64,000 bases of DNA, from contig NC_134398.1 in NCBI RefSeq assembly GCF_050003625.1, forward strand, positions 78,090,003-78,154,002, in the 5' to 3' direction. The translations under genes and the position numbers were made by a program. The notes under the pieces are model-generated. The model was not told the origin of the DNA and did no database searches. It saw only the letters and a list, made by a program, of their open reading frames with translations. This DNA is from Haematobia irritans (lineage: Eukaryota; Arthropoda; Insecta; Diptera; Muscidae). This document shows, piece by piece, positions 11,729 through 22,566 of the stretch (positions are counted from its first letter, which is position 1; every line of letters starts with the position of its first letter).

Positions 11729-12480
11729 AATAATACTTAGCACAACAATATTTCATTTCACTCGTACAAGGAAGTATTCAATCTTTTAAAACTTTTAACA
11801 GAAATGTAAGTTTTTGCCGATGTAATCGATATGTCCAATATTTTCATAAGGAAAATGGATGCAAATGTGTTGTGGTAAAGCATTACTCGTGTTTTGGTGT
11901 TATCATTCTCAGTTTGAATCGTGTTGTTATGGTACACAGAACATCAAAAAATCTAGCGATAGCTGAAAAAATTATTTTAGAACAGCATAGAGATTAAAAA
12001 AACAGCATGTGTTTTTGTTTTGCGAGCAACAATATACGTTTTTTTGGTTCATAAGAAGAATGAAGAAGGAAACAAATTTAGTACAACTTTCTTAACAAAT
12101 AGTCCAAGATGAGTTGACGGACACTTTCAAAAATAAAGCGGGCATTAAGTTCGAGTTTTGCTGCTAAATTTATTTTTCAGTTTAGCGGCAATACTCGAAT
12201 TCCTAAAAGCAGAATAACATAACTATTTTTTTTGGCAAATTGTATTATAAAATGAATTATTTTAAAAAGAAAACGTGCAAACATGACCATTTTATAGCGA
12301 TAATGCCAACTTAATACCGGCCCTAAAGGTAAAAATGAAATTAAGTACAAAATTATCCGTCGTAAAATTATTTATGTTTATACTCGACTTCACGTTTTTC
12401 GTTTATATCAAGCACTGCTCTTTTCTCTAAATATTTCATAACACACATTTCGAAGTTTCATTGTAAAAATTTAATGTAGT
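11729..12480. other. Spacer; contains one imperfect hairpin
   Basis: No ORFs of note. 12160-12210 is an imperfect hairpin of the form CGAGTTTTGC...GCGGCAATACTCG. Related GAGTTTTGCCG hairpin sequence occurs at 38528-38578. The stretch AATACCGGCCCTAAA near 12312 matches in inverse near 21890. Confidence 0.5.
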
Positions 12481-12517
12481 AATATATGTATATATATATT
12501 ATTTTAAAAAGAAAACG

Positions 12518-12705
<188 letters not shown>

Positions 12706-12706
12706 G

Positions 12707-12768
12707 GGATTGAAACCAGGACCCTTTGCACGCAAGGCGGATATGCTAACCATTGCACTATGGCTGAA
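12707..12768 (-). mobile_element. tRNA-derived SINE head fragment
   Basis: On the minus strand it reads ...TAGTGCAATGGTTAGCAT (A-box-like) then ...CCTGGTTTCAATCCC (B-box-like). It matches the head of the full SINE at 63425-63734. The body is absent; the (TA)n tract abuts the B-box side. Confidence 0.8.
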
Positions 12769-12769
12769 A

Positions 12770-14168
12770 TCGCGATTTTAGCGGCAAAAACTCAAATTTT
12801 CAACTTTAGATTTTTAATATTTTCTAGATGGTGTTAATAACGAACATATTTATAGTCAAAATCGAAATAATTTTTTTCTATTAGCAACCCTGTTTATGCA
12901 CAAAGACCCGTTAATATTGACAAAACTTTTAATAGGTTCTAACAAGAGTAAAGCAGCGCAATTTTCTTAAAAACTGTTTTTAGATAAATATTTTTATAAA
13001 AATATATGTAAGTATTAGTTCTAATACTCAAGGAGAGTAGTTTAACTATATACAAATAGAATTTGCTAAATGTTTGTATATCGTAGTTATATTGTTGGTT
13101 ATTTGTGTGTACTTTTTTGGCAAATTTTGAAGAGTTTTATCGTTTTTCGTGGAGTAAAACTAAAAATGTTTTGAAGTGTCATGGGAAATTTTTTACAGTG
13201 ATTGTTTTTATGCCATTGTAAAACTGTCTGCATTTGATTGCTAATGAGTGAATGAGAGATTTTTTTTTAGAAATACTCAGGTTTAAAAATATTGAAATTG
13301 TCGAGTTTTTGTTGGCAATTAAGAGAAATGATTCGAAATATATTATAGAAACTACATATTGAGTCTGACTACATATTAAAGTCAGAAACACTCAGGTTTA
13401 AAAATTTTGAAATATTTGAGTTTTTGTTGGCAATTAAGAGAAATGATTCGAATTATATTATAGAAACTACATATTGAAGTCTGACGGTTTGAGATATGAA
13501 TAAGCCGTTTGCATGCGTAGTCTTGGCAGCAAAAAAAAAAACTCAAAATTAAAAGAAAAAGTATTGGGTATTCAAGTCGAAAAGCCGAAATCAAATGGCA
13601 GTGGAAACGGTGATGAAACCCATTTCTCGCACCAAAGATCATTTTCCGCCAAGGACCTTTTAGCATCTTTTACTGGCATTGGTATTTATTTTAAAACATT
13701 TACAGCCAATCTTATTTGCTTTCTTCTCGGAATTTGAACATGGTACTCAAAAGTCTCATCATCATTGCATTAAAAATAGTGAAATTTTTTCACAAAATAT
13801 GAATGGTCCCCGATGTCTGCCTCAATATACTAAATATTAGTATATTTATCTCAAAGAAACAAGATTTCAGTAGTAACTGTGGATTTCCGAAACAAGTGTT
13901 ATAGAAAAATCGAGCAGGTACCGCTCGTAAGAATTCGAGAGTGCACAATATACTTCACATGCATCTCAGAGGTATGGATAGCTCTGGCTCATATATTTCT
14001 TATTTAAAAAAAAAAACATCAATTTACTCGGAAAGACACTAAACGTTGTGAAAGGCTTGGATTACAAAAAAAAACAACAAAAATTGCAAAAATTTTTGTT
14101 AAGGAGTAATTGTATGCACTTTGTGTGAACTAGAAAATTGTTCATAAATATATAGGCTACTTTGCCTA
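12770..14168. other. Spacer with a 115-bp tandem duplication
   Basis: 13269-13383 and 13384-about 13490 are two copies of one unit (period 115 bp, beginning AGAAAYACTCAGG). Apart from this and weak A/T runs, I recognise nothing here. Confidence 0.6.
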
Positions 14169-14456
14169 CACCCTAAAAAAATCGCTTCTCTAACATATGT
14201 TCCAAACATATTTTGCAGGAAGCACATATATTATTGGATATTGCCGAAACATTATTATGTTTGTTTTATGTGAACATATTATATGTTTGGAAGCATTTTG
14301 AGCCCAAAACTTGTATGAATTTTCTCACCAAGAAGATTGTGCTCCTTCCCTCACATAATTTCACTTCCACGAAATTTTTAGTTCTTGGCACCTTTTTTGT
14401 AATACAAATAATGTTGAAGAAATTATTCAATTTTATATTTTTTTTTAAATTTTACC

Positions 14457-14528
14457 ATTCGCCTGGACGGAGAATCGAACCGGGAACCATGCAATTTGTA
14501 AGCCAACACACTACCACTAGGCTACTGT
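14457..14528 (-). repeat. tRNA-like block in the left arm of the fold-back element
   Basis: On the minus strand it reads TAGCCTAGTGGTAGTG (A-box-like) and GGTTCGATTC (B-box). The flanks do not pair as an acceptor stem, so I do not call a functional tRNA. Confidence 0.65.
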
Positions 14529-14793
14529 TATAGTCACCAATAGACAATTATCGTTATAAGTTACATTTATATAGCATAGTTTGCAGCGCCCACGAGCCCA
14601 TGCAAACATAACATTATTTAACAGAAACATACATTTGTTGGCCACGTGGAGCAGTGGTTAGCATACGTTCCGATTTCTTTTAACGAACCAAGAAAAAAAA
14701 TGTGTCCATAATGCCAAAATGATAAACAAAAGACATGCCCACACATACATAAAATGCTGCTGTCAAGGCGAAAACACAAGCTGTTTTTTATAC

Positions 14794-14832
14794 CCTTCAC
14801 CACTACTGTGGTACAGGGTATAATAAGTTTTT
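14794..14832 (+). repeat. DINE-like 5' edge
   Basis: TATACCCTTCACCACTACTG followed by GTGGTACAGGGTATAATAAG is the terminal hairpin typical of the DINE-like repeats elsewhere in the window. The rest of the copy is not recognisable. Confidence 0.6.
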
Positions 14833-15849
14833 TTTTTTAATGTCTATTCTCTTGGTTCCGAATGTCTATTCTCTTTACTCCAAATACTCGTTCTAATATT
14901 GAAATTAAATAATATTTAGACTTAAGCATATAAAATTTTTGGCCTTATCATAAAACAGTTTTCCGAAGCAACATACAAGCGGTTTCACAGAAATTGCTCT
15001 CTTTTCATTCTCTCGCTGTGTTATGTTGATATATTTCGTCAACCCTCCCGGTTTCCATTTCTTTTTCTATACTCTCTCTCTGTCGCTCTCTGAATAAAAT
15101 ATCAAAGCATATATATGTTTACTCGAAATTTGTAAATTTATACATGTTTACATTTACACATATTATTTTTATAAAACATTCATGCCCCAAACATAATATA
15201 TTCTAACATATTAACATATGTGTCCCAAACATTTAGTGTTAGTTTAGGAACATTACATGTTAGCACTTAAATATATTGTGTTTAAAAATTGTGTCTGAAA
15301 CACATTTTGTTTATATCGGAACATATGAAAAACATATTTTTCTAACAGTGTATATATTTGCCTTGATTGTTTGGTAAATTTTTCAATAGTTCATGAGCTA
15401 TAGTAGGAAACCCGAAAAAATCGGTGAACAATTGTAATTTTTTCGATATTTTTCTGCGTTTTGAGCATGAAGATGAAATTTTTTCGACTTAATATATTCA
15501 GCATTTTGTTTGCCTAGTCAAGAGCTACATCTTTTCTGAAGGATGCCAAAACAAATAACACAATTTTCGAGGTATTTATAGCAATTACTCTTAAAAGGGG
15601 CGTGGCCCACCCATTTTTTCTAAAATATATTTTTTTATAACTACAAATCTACTCACCAAATTTTGTGAAGCTAACTTGGTGTATTTTTTGCAGCTAAAAT
15701 CATGATTTCGCCTATAGTGCATTGCTCCACGTGGCCAACACATGTATGTTTCTGTTGAATAATGTTTTGTTTGCATCGGATCGTGGGCGCTTCAAACTAT
15801 GCTATACAAATGTAACTTATAACGATAATTGTCTATTGGTGACTATCAC

Positions 15850-15922
15850 AGCTACGTAGCCCAGTGGATAGTGCGTTGGCTTACAAACTTGGTCCTCGGT
15901 TCGATTCACCGTCCAGGCGAAA
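15850..15922 (+). repeat. tRNA-like block in the right arm of the fold-back element
   Basis: TAGCCCAGTGGATAGTG fits a pol III A box and GGTTCGATTC a B box, about 35 nt apart. The ends do not form an acceptor stem. It is the inverted partner of 14457-14528. Confidence 0.7.
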
Positions 15923-16288
15923 GGTAAAATTTAACAAATTTATAAATTAGAACAATTTCTTCAGCAATGCAAATATTACAGAAAAAGGTCCTGAGAACTA
16001 AAAAATATCGTGGAAGTGAGAAAGATGGGAGGGAATATGCAATTAGGCAGAAATAATTTTTTTTGAGAAATTCCAAGCATATAATATTTTTGGGCTCCAA
16101 ATGCTTCCCAACATATAATATGTTCACATAAAACAAACATAATAATGTTCGGCAATATCCAATAATATATGTGCTTCCTGCAAAATATGCTTGGAAAATA
16201 AGTTAGAGAAGCAATTTTTTTTGAGGGTGCATATTTACGCATAGTGGAAAAATACAAATAAAATACTTGTATTTGTATGCTATTGATA

Positions 16289-17190
16289 AAGGGTGGTTAA
16301 TTGTAAGGGCCGATATTGAATGTGAACCACACCTAAACGCCAAGTTTTTTTCCGAATTTCATTTGACATTTCTCTTTTCAAGACTTACTCAATTTGAACC
16401 ATGGAGAGATACACAATCCACCAACGTGTTAAATGGTTCCAAGAAATGGCAACAGTGGATGATCACTTTTCGAAGAAAATCATCTTCAGTGATGAGGCAC
16501 ATTTTCACCTCAGTGGATTCGTCAATAAACTGAATCGCCGCATTTGGGCGAATGAGAATCCAAGAGTGATTGTCGAAAAACCAATGCACCCACAAAGAGT
16601 GACTGTTTGGTGCGGTTTATGGGCTGGCGGCATCATCGGGCCGTATTTTATCCAAAATGAGGCCGATCAGGCAGTTACTGTGAATGGTGTTCGCTATCGT
16701 GAGATGATAACGAACTTTTTATGGCCCGAATTGGAAGATATGGATGTAGACGATATGTGGTTTCAGCAGGACGGTGCCACTTGCCACACAGCTAACGAAC
16801 CAATGGCTCTTTTGCGCAACAAATTCAATGGCCGTGTTATCTCACGTAATGGCGATGTCAGTTGGCCGCCAAGATCATGTGATTTCACACCGTTGGACTT
16901 TTTTCTTTGCGGTTATTTGAAAGATAAGCCAGCAACAATTCAAGAGCTAAATGATGAGATAATTCGGCACATTAACGGCATAGAACCTCCATTATGCCTC
17001 AGCGTCATCGAAAATTTGGACCATCGGATGAAGGTGTGCCACCGAAGTCGCGGTGCCCATTTGGCCGATATTTTGTTCCATACATAATTGATCATAATAA
17101 AATCATAATAAAATAAAATTACAATAATTTCCTAAATAGTTTGTGTTTTATTCAAAATCAACATCGGCCCTTGAAATTTTAACCGCCCTT
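16289..17190 (+). mobile_element. DD41D (rosa-type) mariner, internally deleted, copy 2
   Basis: Flanked by TA (16287-16288 and 17191-17192). The terminal inverted repeats are AAGGGTGGTTAATTG... and the inverse of ...AACCGCCCTT, followed inward by the shared AAGGGCCGAT block. 902 bp. It carries an uninterrupted but shortened transposase gene. Confidence 0.9.
16401..17087 (+). CDS. N-terminally deleted DD41D mariner transposase (228 aa, open frame)
   Basis: Transposase of a DD41D mariner; the enzyme normally binds the terminal inverted repeats and cuts and pastes the element. The ATG at 16401 is the natural start, since residues 1-11 match the family N-terminus. After residue 11 the sequence jumps to the catalytic domain, so the paired helix-turn-helix DNA-binding domain is gone. 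About 340 residues would be usual; here there are 228. The catalytic acids are all present: Asp31 (FSDEAHF), Asp124 (FQQDGATCH) and Asp166 (TPLDFF), with 41 residues between the last two. The C-terminus ends in the usual ADILFHT-type sequence. It may be translated, but without the DNA-binding domain it is unlikely to transpose. The same deletion junction exists at 7701. Confidence 0.8.
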   Translation: MERYTIHQRVKWFQEMATVDDHFSKKIIFSDEAHFHLSGFVNKLNRRIWANENPRVIVEKPMHPQRVTVWCGLWAGGIIGPYFIQNEADQAVTVNGVRYREMITNFLWPELEDMDVDDMWFQQDGATCHTANEPMALLRNKFNGRVISRNGDVSWPPRSCDFTPLDFFLCGYLKDKPATIQELNDEIIRHINGIEPPLCLSVIENLDHRMKVCHRSRGAHLADILFHT

Positions 17191-17192
17191 TA

Positions 17193-18137
17193 TATCTACC
17201 AAATATTTATTCATATCCCCTGTTGGTGCGTTGATCGTATACAATAAAGCCTATTGGAGCAATTGGTTGTAGTAACAAGTTTGAAAAATTTCCTGACTAC
17301 TTTTAACCTTAAGTTTTTGAATAATGTTCAGTTTGATTTTTATTCATAGCATCCTATACCGAAATGAGTGCTGTTTAGTCATGCAACGTTATTGAAATAT
17401 ATTCCCAAATTTAACGTAAAATATTCTATAAAGACTTCTTCACAAAAATCATGAAATGTGAAGAAAATTTCGTTAAAATACGAACTTTTTACGAAGAAAA
17501 GTCAATTAGAATATTTCGTAGACATTTCGTATATTCGTAAGAAGTTCTTCACAAAATTTACGAAAATTAATGAAAATTTTATTTACAATCAATAGTTGAA
17601 TGTTTCGTAAAATTAACGAACAGAATTCTCTCGGTGTAGGCATTGTGTCGGATCCTTGTTTGAGTGTTGATAAGACTACACCGCAGGGTTGATAAAGTCG
17701 ACACTTTTGTACTTTTTCAAGATACTATTTAAGGATAAAAAGTAACGTAGTACCCCGGCGACATGCTTGGCACCTTTTTCAACCTTCTTTAAGTTCATAA
17801 GTTGAAATATGATCGCTAGTCAAAATCAGTTTGTCATAACAAGCACAGTTTCAATGATTTTTCTTAGTCTTGTCCCATATTATTTTATTATTTTTAATAG
17901 CTCCTATTAATTTTTTTATCTTCATCACTAAGTTTTTTTTCTTTTTGTGATGACATTTTTTGCTCATTGACACATGCAGCACAACTATGAATACTAATTG
18001 CTAACATGACCAGCCGACTGTCAGTTTTTGCACGCCAGGCTATTTTTTGCGCGAATTTTGGCAATGTTGCTGCAACATGTTGTTAGCGTTTTCTCCATTT
18101 GAGCGAAATATTTGCGCAATAATTTTGCAAATATTTT
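17193..18137. other. Spacer; possible relic end at 17400-17640
   Basis: 17400-17640 is rich in TTCGT/ACGAA words on both strands and ends in CTCTCGGTG followed by TA, resembling the TA-flanked element ends elsewhere, but no matching left end was found. Nothing else recognised. Confidence 0.4.
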
Positions 18138-19481
18138 TATACCCTGCTACACACTGTGGAACAGGGTATTATAAGTTAGTGCATATGTTTGCAACACCCA
18201 GAAGGAGACGAGATAGACACATGGTGTCTTTGGCAAAAATGCTCAGGGTGGGCTCCTGAGTCGATATAGCCATGTCCGCCTGTCCGTCTGTCCGTGAACA
18301 CATTTTTGTAATCAAAGTCTAGGTCGCAGTTTTAGTCCAATCGACTTCAAATTTGACACAAATATGTGTTTTGGCTCAGAATATTGATTTTGGAAGAAAT
18401 CGGTTCAGATTTAGATATAGCTCCCATATATAATTTTCGCCCGATATGGACTAATACGGTCCCAGAAGCCAGAGTTTTACCCCAATTTGGTTGAAATTTT
18501 GCACAGGGAGTAGAATTAGCACTGTAGCTATGCGTGCCTAATTTGGTTGAAATCGGTTCAGATTTAGATATAGCTCCCATATATAGCTATCGACCGATTT
18601 ACACTCATATGACCACAGAGGCCAATTTTTTGCTCCGATTTAGTTGAAATTTTGCACAGGGAGTAGAATTAGCATTGTAGATATGTGTGCCAAATTTGGT
18701 TGAAATCGGTTCAGATTTAGATATAGCTCCAATATATAGCTTTCTGCCGATTTACACTCATATGACCACAGAGGCCAATTTTTAACTCCGATTTAGTTGA
18801 AATTTTGCACAGGGAGTAGAATTAGCATTGTTGCTATGTGTGCCAAATTTGGTTGAAATCGGTTCAGATTTAGATATAGCTCCCATATATAGCTTTCGCC
18901 CGATTTACACTCATATGACCACAGAGGCCAATTTTTAACTTCGATTTAGTTGAAATTTTGCACAGGGAGTAGAATTAGCATTGTTGCTATGCGTGCCAAA
19001 TTTGGTTCAGATTTAGATATAGCTCCCATATATATATGTTTTTCTGATTTCGACAAATATGGTCAAAATATCAACATTTTCCTTGTAAAATCGCCACTGC
19101 TTAGTCGAAAAGTTGTAAAAATGACTCCAATTTTCCTAAACTTCTAATACATATATATCGAGCGATAAATCATAAATAAACTTTTTCGAAGTTTCCTTAA
19201 AATTGCTTCAGATTTAAACGTTTCCCATATTTTTTTTACTAACATTGTGTTCCATCCTAGTGCATTAGCCGACATAAATTTTGAGTCTATAGATTTTGTA
19301 GAAGTCTATCAAATTCTGTCCAGATCGAGTGATATTTAAATGTAAGTATTTGGGACAAACCTTTATATATAGCACCCAACACATTTGACGGATGTGATAT
19401 GGTATCGAAAATTTAGATCTACAAAGTGGTGGAGGGTATAATATAGTCGGCCCCGCCCGACTTTAGACTTTCCTTACTTGT
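18138..19481 (+). mobile_element. DINE-1/mini-me-like repeat with a 153-bp tandem array
   Basis: Starts with a terminal hairpin (TATACCCTGCTACACACTG then GTGGAACAGGGTATTATAAG), followed by a GTCCGTCTGTCCG microsatellite. A tandem array of 153-bp units comes next: the landmark CGGTTCAGATTTAGATATAG begins at 18401, 18554, 18707 and 18860. It closes with GGTGGAGGGTATAATATAGT and a GC-rich CGGCCCCGCCCGACTTTAG tail. The layout resembles non-autonomous Helitron-related DINE-1/mini-me elements of flies; that class assignment is an inference. No protein-coding capacity that I trust. Confidence 0.7.
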
Positions 19482-19574
19482 TTTATAATGCATTTTCGTG
19501 CGAAAACGTGAACTTTGTACTAGGCTTTAAATGTAAATAGTTCCTTTTAATGACGGTTTTCAATATATTCAGAA

Positions 19575-19908
19575 GCAAAAACAATGGAAGATGAAGATGG
19601 GAAAATGGCAGCAGAGGGTATCAAACCATTGACGGCGTTCGATGCAAACGTGTCGTTTAAGATTTTTTGTTCCACAAATTAAACTAAGAATAAAAAGAAA
19701 TTTATATCAGGGAATGTCGTAGAACAATCGGTCAAAAGTTTCTCATTATTATTTACACAAAATTTAACATCATTTGTGAGTTTTTAACAAAAAATATTGC
19801 AAATTAAAAATGAACGAACATGTATGTATCGAACACCGTAAATGCAACTTTTGGTATGACGTCGCCCATTTTCCAATCTTCCTTTTCTATTGTTTTTGTT
19901 CAGAAGAC
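19575..19908. mobile_element. MITE, family shared with the 40.9-45.3 kb palindrome
   Basis: About 330 bp with imperfect inverted ends (CAAAAACAATGGAAGATGAA at the left; the inverse of CCTTTTCTATTGTTTTTG at the right). It is nearly identical to 45015-45346 and, in inverse, to 40875-41200. No coding capacity. Confidence 0.75.
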
Positions 19909-20004
19909 TGTGTTTTTCACCTCCATAAAATGGAAAGAGTCAAACAGTAATTCGTTCCAATTTCAGGACTTTGAACACAATATTTTAAGTGCAGAAATGT
20001 AATA

Positions 20005-20893
20005 CAGCAATCCCTCGATTTACGACGCCTCGGTTTACGTTGTTTCGATTTACGTGGCCAAATTTGTTGTTCCATCCAACTTCAATTTACGTCGACATTC
20101 GATTTACATCGTCGATTTTTTGCCAACATTATCTGAAACCCCTTCCATAAGTGAAATAAGTATCAACGATGATGACATCGAAACGTTTATTTCTGGAATT
20201 CTTACCGAAAATTCAAATTCTTATTGATACTGCATATATAACGCAATTGTCGAAGGAGCGATGTTTTGTTTTATATGTATTGTGACGACGAAAGTCGCTA
20301 ACGCTCGTTAGAGACAATAAATTTGGTTCTTGTCATTTGTGTTTTGTTCTAACATAATTTACAAATACAATTACTATCAATAACAACTATAGGGTGAAAA
20401 AATAAATTATATAAATCATTATCTTCCTTATAATAATAACCATGTCAGCATGTTCCTTCTAATATGTAGATGCGCCTAGATTTCCAATAAATCAACAGCC
20501 TGTAAGCTAAATTAGTTTTTGTGAAAGTAAACAGAATAATTCGAATTTAATTTTGTTCAATTAAAAGTTAATTTTGTTAAACATCACCTGCATAGAATAT
20601 CAAGTTCAATTCACTTGTTTGTGAACTTAATTTCTAAACGCGCATATTTTTCAATAATGAGTTGTAATTTTATGTTTATATGTTATGTTTGCTTATATTT
20701 AATTATTTATTTTTTATGAATAAAAGACTGAATTGCCTTTATTTTTGAAGTTTTTGGTTTTGTACACGCACAGACATACATAATTAAATGGACTAAGGAG
20801 TAAGTATGAGCAATTTTTAATTCTGTTAACGTCGTTTCGATTAACGTCGTCAAAATTCCGGAACCAATCACGACGTAAATCGAGGGATTACTG
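20005..20893. mobile_element. pogo/Tigger-like non-autonomous element
   Basis: The left end CAGCAATCCCTCGATTTACG and the right end CGTAAATCGAGGGATTACTG are inverted repeats. TA flanks both (20003-20004 and 20894-20895). 889 bp. Tandem TTTACGTCGT/TTTACGTTGT words lie inside each end. A short internal stretch near 20160-20225 could be a relic of transposase C-terminus. A truncated relative lies at 62932-63266. TA duplication with CAGT-type ends suits pogo/Tigger, but no DDE domain remains. Confidence 0.7.
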
Positions 20894-21039
20894 TATGCTA
20901 ATTATATAATAAATTATCATAAAGTGTTTAAATTTGTAAGAATTTCGAAATCATTATAACTCGAAGCGAAACATTATCAGTTAATGGTGATCTAAGGACA
21001 TTTGGTTTTATACGACCAATCATGTCAACGCAGCTTAAA

Positions 21040-21690
21040 CAAATTCAAATGTTCCAAACCTATTTTGCTGGAAGCACATATATTATTGGATATTGCCGAA
21101 GCATTATTATGTTTGTTGTATGGGAACATATAATATGTTTGGAAGTATTTTGAGCAAAAATATTATATGCTTGGAAGAATTTTCTCCCAAAGAGGATTGT
21201 TCTCAAAACAATTTTAATTTCTGCCTAATTGTATATTTATCACATCTTTCTCTCTTCCACGAGGTTTTTTAGTTTTTAGTACCTTATTCTGTAATACAAA
21301 CAATGCTGACGAAATTATTCAATTTTATATTTTTTTTAATTTTACCTTTCGCCTGGACGGAGAATCGAACTTGGAAGAATTTTCTCCCAAAGAGGATTGT
21401 TCTCAAAAAAAAATTAATTTCTGCCTAATTGTATATTTATCACATCTTTCTCTCTTCCACGAGGTTTTTTAGTTTGTAGCACCTTATTCTGTAATACAAA
21501 CAATGCTGACGAAATTATTCAATTTTATATTTTTTTTAATTTTACCTTTCGCCTGGACGGAGAATCGAACCGCGGACCATACAGTTTGTAAGTCAACACA
21601 CTACGTAGCTGAAATTGCATCAACAGACAATTATCGCTATAGCCATCAATGCAAACAGTTATATTTATATAGCATAGTTTGCGGCGCTAC
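21040..21690. repeat. Fold-back arm relic containing an exact 200-bp tandem duplication
   Basis: Matches the left arm of the fold-back element at 14169-16229, including the ATTATTGGATATTGCCGA block and the minus-strand tRNA-like block. 21171-21370 and 21371-21570 are two adjacent copies with a period of exactly 200 bp and few differences. The second arm of the element is absent. Confidence 0.8.
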
Positions 21691-21965
21691 AGTCAGAAAA
21701 GAACAGTGCTTGATATAAACGAAATGGACTGAGTTTTTGGATCAGATATTATTTTATTTTATTGCAAATAGAAAAATTTTGTAACCAAACAATGTTTTTG
21801 GTATCAAAGTTTTAATTTAAAAAACATTCAATAGCACATTATATTTAAATCCTAAATGACAATTTTACAACACACACATAAATAACCTTTAAGGCCGGTA
21901 TTAAATTGGCATTATCGCGCTAAATTGCCCATGTTTTCACGGTTACTTCTCTTCTCTATATTTTA

Positions 21966-22566
21966 TTATACCCACCACCATAGAATGGTGACGGGGGTAT
22001 AATAAGTTTGTCATTCCATTTGTAACACATCGAAATATCGATTTCCGACTATATAAAGTATATATATTCTTGATCAGGGAGAAATTCTAAGACGATATAA
22101 CGACGTCCGTCTGTCTGTTGTAATCACGCAACAGTCTTCAATAATGAAGCAATCGTGCTGAAATTTTGCACAAACTCGTCTTTTGTCTGCAGGCAGGTCA
22201 AGTTCGAAGTTGGGCTATATCGGTCCAGGTTTTGATATAGTCCCCATATAAACCGACCTCCCGATTTGGGATCTTGGGCTTATAGAAATCGTAGTTTTTA
22301 TCCAATTTGCCTGAAATTTGAAATCTAGAGGTATTTTATGACCATAAAGAGGTGTGCCAAAAATGGTGAGTATCGGTCCATGTTTTGGTATAGCCCCCAT
22401 ATAGACCGATCTCCCGATTTTACTTATTGGGCTTATAGACATCGCAGTTTTTATTCAATTTACCTGAAATTGGAAATCTAGAGGTATTGTAGGACCACAA
22501 ATACGTGTGCCAAAAATGTGAGTATCGGTCCATGTTTTGGTATGGTCCCGATATAAAACGACCTGC
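21966..22566 (+). mobile_element. DINE-like repeat, left part (split by the gypsy element)
   Basis: Begins TATACCCACCACCATAGAAT with a hairpin (GGTGACGGGGGTATAATAAG), then TATATATATTCTTGATCAGG and GTCCGTCTGTCTG, the order seen in DINE-1/mini-me repeats. 153-bp units follow (landmarks at 22253, 22406 and 22558). It continues after the gypsy insertion at 37572. The target duplication CTGC is at 22563-22566 and 37572-37575. Confidence 0.8.

Larger units (their letters stand above)
14169..16229. mobile_element. Large fold-back element with arms of about 0.5 kb
   Basis: The left end is CACCCTAAAAAAATCGCTTC and the right end is its near inverse ending GAGGGTG. TA precedes the left end and CA follows the right. 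The left arm (14169-about 14690) and the right arm (about 15720-16229) are inverted copies of each other, with matching landmarks: the TATTATTGGATATTGCCGA block, the tRNA-like block, and the GTGGCCAACA block. The centre (about 14790-15690) is unrelated filler, including the edge of a DINE-like repeat at 14794-14832. Related arms occur at 21040-21690 and 59357-59829. No transposase is present. Confidence 0.75.

Noticed and set aside
15850..15922. Functional tRNA gene
   Set aside because: Good A and B boxes but no pairing acceptor stem, and it lies in a repeated element arm.
18401..19010. CRISPR array
   Set aside because: The 153-bp units are contiguous tandem repeats without unique spacers, in a eukaryotic genome context.
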